Shown: positions 20,301-26,604, numbered from the stretch's first letter. The stretch is DNA of 64,000 bases from Colius striatus (GCF_028858725.1 NC_084761.1:93769971-93833970), one strand, 5' to 3'. Made by a program: numbers and translations. The notes: generated by a model not told the origin, from the sequence alone.

Positions 20301-23226
20301 CTGTGAAAGGCAGAAAGAAACCTTGTGCAGTCCTGGAAGAGAAGACAGAGCAAAGCCTTTGGAGAAGCCCCAGGCACACAGCATGGGTCTCATAGCTGGG
20401 GCACTGCAGGGCAGCTGGAGTCAACAGGGATTCACCAAGGGGAAATCCTCTCTGACCAATCTGTTGTCTTCTATGAGTGCATAAGGTAGATGAGTCAAGG
20501 TAGATGTCATCTACCTTGACTTCAGCAAGGCTTTTGACACCATCTCTCATAACATCCTCATCAGAAAGCTCAGGCAGTGTGGCTTGGATGAGTGCACAGT
20601 GAGGTGGATCAAGAGCTGGCTGAATGACAGAGCCCAGAGGGTGCTGATCAATGGCACAGAGTTGAGTTGGAGGCCTGTGGCCAGTGGAGTTCCAAAGGGA
20701 TTGGTTCTGGGGCCAGTCTTGTTCAACATCTTCATCAGCCACCTGGATGAGGGGACAGAGTGACCCTCAGCAAGTTCCCTGATGACACCAAACTGGGAGC
20801 ACTGGCTGATTCCCCAGAGGCTGTGCTGCCATTCAGCGGGATCTCGACCGACTGGAGAGTTGGGCAGAGAGGAACCTCCTGAGGTTCAACAAGGACAAGT
20901 GCAGAGTCCTGCATCTGGGAAGGAACAACCCCATGCACCAGCACAGGCTGGGGATTGACCTGCTGGAGAGCAGCACCAGGAGAGAGACCTGGGAGTGCTG
21001 GTTGACAATAAACTAACCATGAGCCAGCAATGTGCCCTCATGGCCAAGAAGGCCAACGGCATCCTGGGATGCATCAAGAAGAGTGTGGCCAGCAGGTCAA
21101 GGGAGGTTCTTCTCCCTCTCTACTCTGCCCTAGTGAGGCCTCATCTGGTGTCCTGTGTCCAGTTCTGGGCTCCTCAGCTCAAGCTTCTGGAGAGAGTCCA
21201 GCACAGGGCCACCCAGATGATCAGGGGAATGGAACATCTTTCATGTGAGGAAAGGCTGCAGGAACTGGGGCTGTTTAGTCTGGAGGAGACTGAGGGGGGA
21301 TCTCATTACTATTTACAACTATCTAAATGGTGGGTGTCAGGAGGTTGGGGCATCAATTTTTTTGTTGTATACAGTGACAGGACAAGGGGTAATGGAAAGA
21401 AGCTGGAACACAAAAAGTTCCCTTTAAACATAAGGAAGAACTATTTCACTGTTGAGGTGAAAGTACTGGCCCAGGCTGCCCAGGCAGGGTGTGAAGGCTC
21501 CTTCTCTGGAGATTTCCAAACCAACCTGGACACACTCCTGTGCCCCCTGATCAAGGGGAACCTGCTTTGGCAGGGGGTTGGGCTGGATGAGCTTTGGAGG
21601 TCCCTTCCAACCCCCACCATTCTGACATTCTGTGATTTCCCTCTATATGAATAAAATGAAGCAAAATGTGTAAAAAACTCTTTCATTGCATGCTCATTTT
21701 TGCTGTCCAAACTGTTATACTTGATCTCATCAGGAAATGCAAGTAAAGGGAAAAAAAAAGTGACTTTCTGAAGTAAGGAAACAAACAAGGATCCAGACAA
21801 CAAAGTGTACAGAGTGCTGTGGCCTCTCAGTGCTTGCATGGTTCTTCCACCATTTACAGACCACAGACTTCCACGCTGCAAAGCACACCACCAGCTTTTC
21901 CAGCGCTGCACAGTCATTTAAAGGTGCACACATGCAAACAGCCAGAGTGATAAACATCTGCAAAAGCCTGTTTTCCATCTTCTCAATGCCCAGCTCCAAC
22001 TTTCCACAGGCCTGCAAACCCTGAGCTTTATTTCAGCGGGCATCAGATGACCTGGCCTGGAGAGCTCTCCAAGCCTTCTACAGCAGCAGAGGCCATGCCA
22101 GGTGCTGGGGTGGCAAAGGCTGACAGCTTCAAAGCAGTTGCCTTTCCACCAGAGAGCAGGGGGCTGAACACACAGCTTTTCCTCTTTTAACTGTGTGAAG
22201 GGCCACGAACGCCGCAGTGTACAGCAGAAAATAAAAGTGATCTCATCGGGTTAATTTTTATCACCGTTCAGCAGACACCTGAAACACGAGCTGGGCCTTA
22301 GTAGAGGAGTCCCCCTACATCTATAAAGCCTCGCAGGCTCCTGAAGCTGACCGGCTGCTGTACAGCGGCTCCGCAGCATATTCTCACCCTGATCTCTGCA
22401 GATGAGCGTGGGCAAAGGCTCGGGGCACACGCCCAACGGGCACTGTCACCCTGCACTGCACACTGTCTGCTCCTCGTGCCTGTCGCCGAGGACCAACGGG
22501 CCCCTTCCCTCGCAGCTCCTCATCACGCCAAGCGCCGGGGCGGGACGTGGCAGGCCTCTGAGGTGCCCGGGGAGCCAAGGTCACGTCCTTCGGCGGGGCA
22601 GCGGGCCCGGGCGCCGCGGAGCCGGCCGGCAGGGTGCCGCCGCCGAGCCCTGCCGCCCCTCCAGCCTCAGCCGCCGCGGCCCGGGGCTGCTCGGGCGGGG
22701 CCGGGGGTTGAGACGGCGGCGGCAGCGGGGCCGGTGGCTGAGGTGGCGGCGGGAGCGGAGCCGGGGGCCCAGGTAGCGGCGGAGACTACAGGTCCCGGCA
22801 TGCAGCGCGGCGCGCCCCGGCCCGCGCAGCGGGTTATGCGTAGAGGACTACGAGGCCCGGCATGCCTTGCGCGCGGAGCGCCCGTCCGCCCCGCGTGGGG
22901 CCGGCGCGGTGCACGCCGGGACCTGTAGTTGAGCCGGCGCCGCCGTCCGTAGCCGCCGCCCGCCCCGGCGCTCCTCAACGGCCGAGCAGCCAACGGCGGC
23001 CCGCGCGCGCCGCGCCACTCAGAGCAGACGGAGCCGCGCGCAGAGCACGCGCCGCGCCGCAACCCCCGCTCCTCCGGGCCGGCCCGGGCCCCGCCAAGCC
23101 TCACCGCCCGGAAGGCGGCCGGCAACGGAGGCAGGTCGCGGAGCCGCCCCGGGGCCGCGCGCCGCCCGCCGCCCCACTCACCTGCGCTGCCGCAGCGGCT
23201 CCCGCTCGGTGGCACGCGCGCAGCAT
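1766..23226 (-). CDS. IMMT: IMMT (MIC60/mitofilin), complete coding region in 15 exons
   Basis: IMMT encodes the core subunit of MICOS, the inner-membrane complex that builds crista junctions and bridges to the outer membrane. Coding exons in transcript order: 23226-23182, 18279-18203, 17500-17311, 15871-15751, 15124-15047, 14017-13916, 11972-11836, 10402-10299, 8280-8145, 6405-6276, 5337-5323, 4314-4091, 3529-3398, 3167-3038, 2373-1766. All have AG/GT borders and matching phases. They sum to 2229 nt, or 742 residues plus stop, against 758 in human. Residues 1 to about 40 form an Arg/Ala/Ser-rich mitochondrial presequence. A Gly-rich transmembrane segment lies at about 45-67. A poorly conserved linker (about 105-200) follows, then long coiled coils (about 200-540) and the mitofilin signature domain (about 560-742). 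The gene shares its CpG-island start region with MRPL35. At least ten CR1 copies sit in its introns. Confidence 0.96.
2478..2765 (+). mobile_element. CR1 3' fragment, A-type tail
   Basis: A 5'-truncated CR1 in IMMT intron 14, opposite in strand to the gene. The diagnostic block GAGGGAGCCCTGGCCCAGGC, the segment CTGTGCCCCCTG and CCTGCTTTAGCAGGGAG are present. The terminal octamer tail is degraded. Confidence 0.85.
3038..3167 (-). CDS. IMMT: IMMT coding exon 14
   Basis: 130 nt. It encodes [20 protein letters not shown] and then [20 protein letters not shown]. It ends with one base of a Ser codon at the donor AGA|GTGAGC. Confidence 0.95.
3398..3529 (-). CDS. IMMT: IMMT coding exon 13
   Basis: 132 nt, phase 0 at both ends. 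It encodes [20 protein letters not shown] and then [20 protein letters not shown], nearly identical to the human segment as I recall it. Confidence 0.96.
3619..3836 (-). mobile_element. CR1 3' fragment, B-type tail
   Basis: The reverse-oriented tail reads CATAGAATGGTGGGAGTTGG on the + strand, then TCCAACCCCCTGCAGAAGCA, then CCTAGATCAGGTCACA. This is the tail form using CTGATCTAGGTGAACC. It lies in IMMT intron 12-13, in the same strand as the gene. Confidence 0.9.
4091..4314 (-). CDS. IMMT: IMMT coding exon 12 (coiled coil)
   Basis: 224 nt. It encodes [20 protein letters not shown] and continues through a Glu/Gln/Lys-rich heptad region to [15 protein letters not shown]. This is the core coiled coil. 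Confidence 0.96.
5323..5337 (-). CDS. IMMT: IMMT coding exon 11, 15-nt microexon
   Basis: This 15-nt exon (AGATAACTGACTTAG on the coding strand) lies between a good acceptor, TTTCTGTTGCAG, and a good donor, GTGAGT. With its split codons it supplies K-ITDL-A. That joins PGWKGL to GQLSTDDLN and matches the human context in length and character (SVSDLADKLSTDDLN). Without it the flanking exons are out of frame, because exon 10 ends in phase 1 and exon 12 needs two bases from its left side. Skipping would remove five codons without a frameshift only if the phases happened to match. Here they do match, since 15 is divisible by 3, so a skipped form would also be in frame. Confidence 0.88.
6276..6405 (-). 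CDS. IMMT: IMMT coding exon 10
   Basis: 130 nt. It encodes [20 protein letters not shown] and, near the end, [16 protein letters not shown]. It ends with one base of a split Lys codon that is completed by the microexon. Confidence 0.94.
7032..7248 (-). mobile_element. CR1 3' fragment, B-type tail
   Basis: Closely similar to the copy at 3619 (TAGTCCAACCCCCCTGCAGA and then CCTAGATCAGGTCACATAGG). It lies in IMMT intron 9. Its truncated 5' end faces the 5' end of the next CR1 copy about 40 bp away. Confidence 0.92.
7290..8010 (+). mobile_element. CR1, older (chicken-like) family
   Basis: This copy spans the end of ORF2 and the 3' region. It has AGCAGTGTGCCCAGGTGGCC, the phrase CTGGAGCGTGTCCAGAGA, the late segment GAAATGGCCTCAGGTTGCAC and the end GATTCTGTGATTCTAAG. 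It differs from the A/B-type copies and is more diverged, so it is probably an older insertion. Confidence 0.9.
8145..8280 (-). CDS. IMMT: IMMT coding exon 9
   Basis: 136 nt. It encodes [20 protein letters not shown] and then [20 protein letters not shown], strongly conserved. It ends in phase 0 at AAAAAG|GTACTG. Confidence 0.95.
9008..9566 (+). mobile_element. CR1, A-type tail
   Basis: 5'-truncated copy in IMMT intron 8. It contains AAGAGTGTGGCCAGCAGGTC, the ORF2 C-terminal reading [18 protein letters not shown], and an A-type end TGTGCCCCCTGATCAAAGGG. Confidence 0.93.
10299..10402 (-). CDS. IMMT: IMMT coding exon 8
   Basis: 104 nt. It encodes [20 protein letters not shown] and then [13 protein letters not shown], highly conserved coiled-coil sequence. 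The donor is CCAA|GTAAGT. Confidence 0.94.
10607..11015 (-). mobile_element. CR1 fragment, B-type tail
   Basis: Reverse-oriented copy in IMMT intron 7. It begins with the tail ACAGAATGGGAGGGGTTGGA on the + strand and runs to the end of ORF2 (CCAGTTCCTGCAGCCTTTCC). Confidence 0.92.
11836..11972 (-). CDS. IMMT: IMMT coding exon 7
   Basis: 137 nt. It encodes helical, Ala/Gln-rich sequence including [20 protein letters not shown] and ending AMDNSE. The donor is GAG|GTAAAC and the exon ends in phase 0. Confidence 0.93.
12095..12126 (+). repeat. 16-bp perfect tandem duplication beside a CR1 5' junction
   Basis: Two exact copies of CCCATCTTCATTTGTT, ending about 17 bp before the point where CR1 sequence begins at about 12143. 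Confidence 0.9.
12143..13128 (+). mobile_element. CR1, about 1 kb, A-type tail
   Basis: It begins inside the reverse-transcriptase region. Reading frames with frameshifts give [20 protein letters not shown]-like sequence. An intact 191-codon ORF2 C-terminal frame at 12469-13044 includes [15 protein letters not shown]. It ends CCATTCTGTGATTCTATG. It lies in IMMT intron 6, on the strand opposite the gene. Confidence 0.95.
13466..13640 (+). mobile_element. CR1-like relic, older family
   Basis: A diverged 3' fragment. It has CTAAGAGGCACTTTGGACAA, then ATGCTTTAGCTTGGTCAGCC, then TTGGACTAGATGATCATTGG. The last is the shared CR1 tail core. Confidence 0.7.
13916..14017 (-). CDS. IMMT: IMMT coding exon 6
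   Basis: 102 nt with split codons at both ends. It includes [19 protein letters not shown], a conserved mitofilin stretch leading into the coiled-coil region. Confidence 0.92.
15047..15124 (-). CDS. IMMT: IMMT coding exon 5 (NAGNAG acceptor)
   Basis: 78 nt of linker ([20 protein letters not shown]). The acceptor is a tandem CAGCAG at 15125-15130. Using the distal AG instead would add one Ala codon without shifting the frame. Confidence 0.88.
15751..15871 (-). CDS. IMMT: IMMT coding exon 4
   Basis: 121 nt, starting in phase 0 with [20 protein letters not shown], which is conserved in mitofilin. It then enters the variable Ser/Glu/Lys linker and ends in phase 1. Confidence 0.9.
17311..17500 (-). 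CDS. IMMT: IMMT coding exon 3 (inner-membrane anchor)
   Basis: 190 nt. It encodes [18 protein letters not shown], the single glycine-rich transmembrane segment. This is followed by the conserved stretch [19 protein letters not shown] and then MPKKP at the exon end. The rest of the protein faces the intermembrane space. Confidence 0.95.
17637..17985 (-). mobile_element. CR1 fragment, A-type tail
   Basis: Reverse-oriented copy in IMMT intron 2. On the + strand it reads ACGGAATGGTGGAGGTTGGA, then CCCCTGCTAAAGCAGGTTCC. It is the only A-type copy in this orientation. Confidence 0.9.
18203..18279 (-). CDS. IMMT: IMMT coding exon 2 (presequence)
   Basis: This 77-nt exon is rich in Arg and Ser ([20 protein letters not shown]), the amphipathic basic part of the presequence. 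It matches human in spacing before the membrane segment. Borders are GTGCAG|AG and CCGG|GTGCGT. It ends in phase 2. Confidence 0.92.
19564..19657 (+). mobile_element. CR1 tail fragment, B-type
   Basis: About 95 bp in IMMT intron 1: GTGACCTGATCTAGGTGAAT, then TTGGACTAGATGATCTCTAA, ending CCATTCTGTGATTCT. Confidence 0.85.
19932..20015 (-). mobile_element. CR1 tail fragment, B-type
   Basis: About 85 bp, inverted relative to the fragment 275 bp to its left, so the two tails face each other. It reads ATCACAGAATGGCAGGGTTG and then CACCTAGATCAGGTCC. Confidence 0.82.
20411..21638 (+). mobile_element. CR1, longest copy (RT core to 3' end), A-type tail
   Basis: About 1.2 kb in IMMT intron 1, opposite the gene. 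Translation gives [15 protein letters not shown], the reverse-transcriptase motif region [10 protein letters not shown], and [19 protein letters not shown], followed by the ORF2 C-terminus (219-codon open frame at 20995-21654). Frameshifts, an internal stop near 20480 and a deletion of about 12 nt near 21184 relative to sister copies mean it is not functional. A perfect hairpin sits in the RT motif (see findings). Confidence 0.95.
22785..22803 (+). promoter_or_regulatory. ZNF143/Staf-type (SBS) motif 1
   Basis: ACTACAGGTCCCGGCATGC matches the ACTACAATTCCCAGCATGC consensus at most positions. That element recruits ZNF143 (with THAP11/HCFC1) at many CpG promoters, including bidirectional ones. 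Confidence 0.65.
22847..22865 (+). promoter_or_regulatory. ZNF143/Staf-type (SBS) motif 2
   Basis: ACTACGAGGCCCGGCATGC, same orientation as motif 1 and 62 bp after it. Confidence 0.6.
22911..22929 (-). promoter_or_regulatory. ZNF143/Staf-type (SBS) motif 3, inverted
   Basis: The minus strand reads ACTACAGGTCCCGGCGTGC. It lies 64 bp past motif 2 with opposite orientation. All three lie in IMMT intron 1, 250-400 bp downstream of exon 1. Confidence 0.62.
23182..23226 (-). CDS. IMMT: IMMT coding exon 1 (presequence start)
   Basis: It encodes [15 protein letters not shown], the start of the mitochondrial targeting presequence. The ATG is at 23226-23224 with G at -3, and the donor GTGAGT is at 23181. 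The five-Ala run comes from GC-rich codons. Confidence 0.92.
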
Positions 23227-23338
23227 GGCCGCGGGCCCGCGCTGCAGCCGAAGGGCAGCGCCGCCGGCCGCCGCCCACGCACACACAGCGCGGCTTCCGC
23301 TCCGCCGGGGCGGCGCTGCTCCGGCGCCGAGCGACGGC

Positions 23339-23343
23339 CCAAT
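23339..23343 (+). promoter_or_regulatory. CCAAT box between the divergent starts
   Basis: A CCAAT pentamer (context GGCCCAATCGCGG) lies 113 bp above the IMMT ATG and about 200 bp above the MRPL35 ATG, a usual position for NF-Y in divergent CpG promoters. Confidence 0.45.
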
Positions 23344-23371
23344 CGCGGGCCAGGGGACACGCCACGGGCCT

Positions 23372-23384
23372 GCGTCACTTCCTG
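23372..23384 (-). promoter_or_regulatory. ETS/CRE-like composite (GABPA-type) site
   Basis: The minus strand reads CAGGAAGTGACGC, an ETS core (GGAAGT) fused to a CRE half-site (TGACG). ETS factors such as GABPA (NRF-2) often drive nuclear genes for mitochondrial proteins. Confidence 0.5.
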
Positions 23385-23422
23385 CCGCCGGCGCCGCGGC
23401 CCTGACGCGCGGCGGCTCCGGT

Positions 23423-23434
23423 GGCGCACGCGCG
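23423..23434 (+). promoter_or_regulatory. NRF-1-like site
   Basis: GGCGCACGCGCG matches the NRF-1 consensus YGCGCAYGCGCR at all but the first position. It lies between the two start codons, 106 bp above MRPL35. NRF-1 controls many mitochondrial-biogenesis genes. Confidence 0.55.
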
Positions 23435-23539
23435 GGACAGCGCCAGCGTCACCCGCCACACACCGGGAACAGGCGGCCCCGGGGACGGGCTGCTCGGCAG
23501 CTGCTCCCGCGCGGCGTGACCTTCCCCGGCCCCCGAGAC

Positions 23540-23573
23540 ATGGCGGCGGCGGCGGCGCGCGGGGCCGTGGCGG
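23540..23573 (+). CDS. MRPL35: MRPL35 coding exon 1
   Basis: 34 nt: [11 protein letters not shown] plus the first base of a Gly codon. The donor GCGG|GTCGGT is non-optimal. The alternative GT at 23611 would put exon 2 out of frame, and failure to splice would reach a stop at 23641-23643. Confidence 0.82.
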
Positions 23574-25924
23574 GTCGGTGGCGGGGCGCGGCCGGGCCGG
23601 GGCCGGGGCGGTGTAGGGTGCTGGCGGGGCGGGGCGGCTGCTGAGCGTCTGTCCGGCTGCTGAGCGTCTGTCCGGTTCTCCGCAGGGCTCCTGCGGCGCT
23701 GGGCGCCCCGGGCCGGCCGCGGCCCCGGCGCCGGCTCCGCTCTCTCCGGCCGCCCTCTCTCCGGCTGCTCCGCCCGCTGCGTCCGGACGGCGCGGGCACC
23801 GGCGGCGGCCCCGCTCTGGACACCGCTCTGGGGGAACCCGCCTGCGGTCACCGGCTCAGTCCTCAGCAGGTACGGGCTGCGCGGTGCTTTCTGCAAAGCG
23901 AGCTTTTATAAACCTCTTTGAGAAGCTTCATGGGCTGCTTTTACTGTACTCCCCTGCTCTGCTGTAGCCCTGAGCCTCTTCAGTTCTGTTAGGCGTAACA
24001 GCTGAACTGGGGTGAGAAACGGAACGTGCTTTGCAGACACAGACTTTGCAAATAGCTGATAGTTCTCTTGCCGATGATTAATGTTGTAAGTTCTGAACAC
24101 CAACGACCACTGAATGTTTGCTTTTTGGTTTTAACCACCTTTGGCATGTGAAATCAAAAGAAGCAAGCAGTTCTGTGTGGAATAATATGCATGAGATGAA
24201 TTTTGACTGGAGTTGGCACAGTGGTTGCCATTCATACAAACACCCTCCTTAAGGACCATGCTGTACTGTTAGATGAGTTCTTGTGAACCTTGAAACAAAT
24301 GACAGCCCCTTGTGCTTTCTCTTTATGTCAGCAAGCCAGTGATCGCTTTTTCTAAAGAGATGCATGATTCTTCATCCTTTTCTAAAGAGGTGCTTCATTC
24401 CTGTTCTGTTTTTTCCTCTGTTCTGGGGGTGGTTTTTAGTGTCACACCTCTACTTCCAAGTATACTCCAGCAGCCAGTGAGGACCCTCACTTACTGCAGC
24501 TTACGGAACGGGAAGAGGAAAAGTGTGAAGTCTGTTGTCAAGAGGTTCCTCCGGCTGCACAACGGCCTTTGGGTTAGGAGACAGGTAAGACTGCTTTGGT
24601 AATATTTCAACATCTTCGTCAACCACCTGGATGAGGGGACAGAGTGACCCTCAGCAAGTTCCCTGATGGCACCAAACTGGGAGCACTGGCTGATTCCCCA
24701 GAGGCTGTGCTGCCATTCAGCAGGATCTCGACTGGCTTGAGAGTTGGGCAGAGAGGAACCTCCTGAGGTTCAACAAGGACAAGTGCAGAGTCCTGCACCT
24801 GGGAAGGAACAACCCCATGCACCAGGACAGGCTGGGGATTGACCTGCTGAAGAGCAGCTCTGCAGAGAGAGACCTGGGAGTCCTGATTTATAATAAACTG
24901 AACATGAGCCAGCAACATGCCCTCGTGGCCAAGAAGGCCAATGGCATCCTGGGATGCATCAAGAAGAGTGTGGGCAGCAGGTTGAGGGAGGTTCTGCTCC
25001 CCCTCTACTCTGCTCTGGTGAGGCCTCATCTGGAGTCCTGTGTGCAGTTCTGGGCTCCTCAGCTCAAGAGGGACAGGGAAGTGCTGGAGAGAGTCCAGCA
25101 CAGGGCCACCAAGATAATCAAGGGAATGGAACATCTTTCGTATGAGGAAAGGCTGCAGGAACTGGGGCTGTTTAGTCCGGAATACACTGAGGGGAGATTT
25201 CATTAATATTGAGCCTCATTAATATTTACAGATATCTAACTGGTGGGTGTCACGAGGTTGGGGCAGCACTTATTTTCTGTTGTATGCAGTGACAAGACAA
25301 GGGGTGATGGAAAGAAGCTGGAACACAAAAAGCTCCATTTAAACACAAGGAAAAACTTTTTCACTGCTCAGGTGAGGGAGCCCTGGCACAGGCTGCCCAG
25401 GGAGGGTGTGGAGGCTCCTTCTCAGGAGGTTTTCAAAACCTGCCTGGCCGTGTTCCTATGTGACCTGATCTAGGTGGACCTGCTTCTGCAAGGGAGTTGG
25501 ACTAAATGATTTCCAAAGGTCCCCTTCTGTGATTCTGTGAATGTTCGTGTCAGGGACTAGTTGTTTCCTCTTCGTTACAGGGCAGTAGCTAGTAGGGAAG
25601 TTTTAAAAAGCTCCTTAGAGGCCCCTGTTCTTCCTAAGACTGGGGGATTTGTCCTGATTCACATACCAGTATCACTGTAAAGGTGTATTTGCAGTGACCC
25701 ACTTAAAAGTCTTTCTGTCTCTTTTCTTCTCACAGTCTGGTTACAAGAAGAAACTGTGGAAGAAGTCAGCTGCCCAGAAGAAGCGATTGAGAGATCTGAT
25801 ATTGTGCACTAGAACCCAGTGTAAACTCCTTGATAAAATGACCACTTCCTTCTGGAAAAGAAGGAACTGGTACGTTGATGATCCCTACCAGAAGTATCAC
25901 GATCGCACGAATCTCCGTGTGTAG
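23540..25924 (+). CDS. MRPL35: MRPL35 (bL35m), complete coding region in 4 exons
   Basis: This encodes the bacterial-L35-type protein of the mitochondrial large ribosomal subunit. Coding exons are 23540-23573, 23686-23869, 24440-24584 and 25736-25924. They total 552 nt and encode 183 residues plus stop, against 188 in human. Residues 1 to about 90 are a variable Ala/Arg-rich mitochondrial presequence. The mature domain begins around the [20 protein letters not shown] stretch and continues with [36 protein letters not shown] and the terminal HDRTNLRV, the conserved bL35m core. The ATG has G at -3 and +4 and overlaps a YY1-like ACATGGCGGC. Intron 1 is only 112 bp and has a weak donor (GTCGGT), chosen because it alone keeps frame with exon 2. 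Intron 3 is mostly a CR1 copy. Confidence 0.95.
23636..23673 (+). repeat. 19-bp perfect tandem duplication in MRPL35 intron 1
   Basis: Two exact adjacent copies of GGCTGCTGAGCGTCTGTCC. They end 12 bp before the exon 2 acceptor and so cover the expected branch-point and polypyrimidine zone of a 112-bp intron. Confidence 0.95.
23686..23869 (+). CDS. MRPL35: MRPL35 coding exon 2 (presequence)
   Basis: 184 nt, very GC-rich. It encodes Arg/Ala/Pro-rich presequence beginning [14 protein letters not shown] and ending VTGSVLS. The acceptor is TTCTCCGCAG and the donor CAGCAG|GTACGG. Sequence conservation is low, as usual for this part of the protein, so identity rests on frame and position. Confidence 0.82.
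24440..24584 (+). CDS. MRPL35: MRPL35 coding exon 3
   Basis: 145 nt. It encodes [20 protein letters not shown] and then [20 protein letters not shown], ending RRQ at ACAG|GTAAGA. It clearly matches bL35m. Confidence 0.95.
24605..25540 (+). mobile_element. CR1 in MRPL35 intron 3, B-type tail
   Basis: About 0.94 kb, filling most of the 1151-bp intron and in the same strand as the gene. It starts in [13 protein letters not shown]-encoding sequence, has an open ORF2 C-terminal frame at 24817-25206, and ends in the B-type tail (GACCTGATCTAGGTGGACCT). Small indels make it inactive. Confidence 0.94.
25736..25924 (+). CDS. MRPL35: MRPL35 coding exon 4 and stop
   Basis: 189 nt. It encodes [20 protein letters not shown] through [20 protein letters not shown] to NLRV and TAG. 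The Lys/Arg-rich composition fits an rRNA-binding protein. It is the most conserved part of the gene. Confidence 0.97.
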   Translation, partial: SGYKKKLWKKSAAQKKRLRDLILCTRTQCKLLDKMTTSFWKRRNWYVDDPYQKYHDRTNLRV

Positions 25925-26004
25925 AAGCGCAGTTTGCATCTTTCTGGGAAAGAGGTGGTGGTACCTGTGCTGTGGTCTTAATTTTAGAAGAGAAAGCTGT
26001 TCTA

Positions 26005-26010
26005 AATAAA
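26005..26010 (+). promoter_or_regulatory. MRPL35: MRPL35 polyadenylation signal (proximal)
   Basis: AATAAA 81 nt after the stop codon, the first on this strand. It gives a very short 3' UTR, typical of mitochondrial ribosomal protein genes. Confidence 0.7.
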
Positions 26011-26052
26011 CATGTTTCTCATCTGATCAGAATTGTGGGTATCAATGCCCAA

Positions 26053-26058
26053 AATAAA
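26053..26058 (+). promoter_or_regulatory. MRPL35: MRPL35 polyadenylation signal (distal alternative)
   Basis: A second AATAAA lies 48 bp further on, followed by TGTGTGTTTC, a GT-rich downstream element. Either signal or both could be used. Confidence 0.5.
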
Positions 26059-26604
26059 GGAATATTCAGGATTATCTTGAGCTGCAGTGTGTGTTTCATT
26101 TAGCAGAGATCAAGCTGGTCGCCTGCAGGTTCTGTTGTTTTCCCAGGATTGTGTGTAACGTGGACAAATGCAGTGTAAACATCACTAAAAGGAATGATTC
26201 TACATATTTAATCTTTAAGAAACTTGTTTAAATAACCTCTGTGGTCCATACTTACTGGTAGCTCCCTGAATGTACTCATTGGGGAAGGGAAGAAAGGAGC
26301 AGGGGCTGTGTCAGCGCTGTTGCCATGTCTCTGTGCTAGAGAGTGTCAGGAAAAACAGTGTTTCTTGGCTATGTGCAGTTTTTATAACTGGTCTTAAAAT
26401 GTACTGGCCACCAAACTGCAGTTCAGGGCTCACAGTTTGTACCCTCCATTGGGTTTGGAGTAGCAGAATGTATTTTTTAGGTCCTACATCCTCAAGCAGT
26501 TAGTTCTTGGTTTACGTCTTGCTTTAAGACTAACTCCAAACCCAAAGGTTTGTTATGAGGGGATTCTCTGGGAGTGTGCAGTGCAGCCAGTCTCTGCTTT
26601 TGCT

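Larger units (their letters stand above)
22480..23885. promoter_or_regulatory. CpG island, IMMT/MRPL35 divergent start region
   Basis: Sustained GC- and CpG-rich sequence covers IMMT exon 1, MRPL35 exons 1-2 and the 313 bp between the two start codons (23227-23539). The two genes are transcribed away from each other and both products act in mitochondria, so this is a natural bidirectional promoter. No TATA box is seen. The very long open frames on both strands here result from stop-poor GC-rich sequence. Confidence 0.88.

Noticed and set aside
20995-21654. 219-codon open frame with retroelement-like sequence
   Set aside because: Not a host gene: it is the C-terminal part of CR1 ORF2, repeated at 8915-9499, 12469-13044 and 24817-25206.
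22667-23644. Long Ala/Arg/Pro-rich open frames on both strands (232 and 260 codons)
   Set aside because: Products of the CpG island, where stop codons are rare. They cross IMMT exon 1 and the MRPL35 start out of frame.
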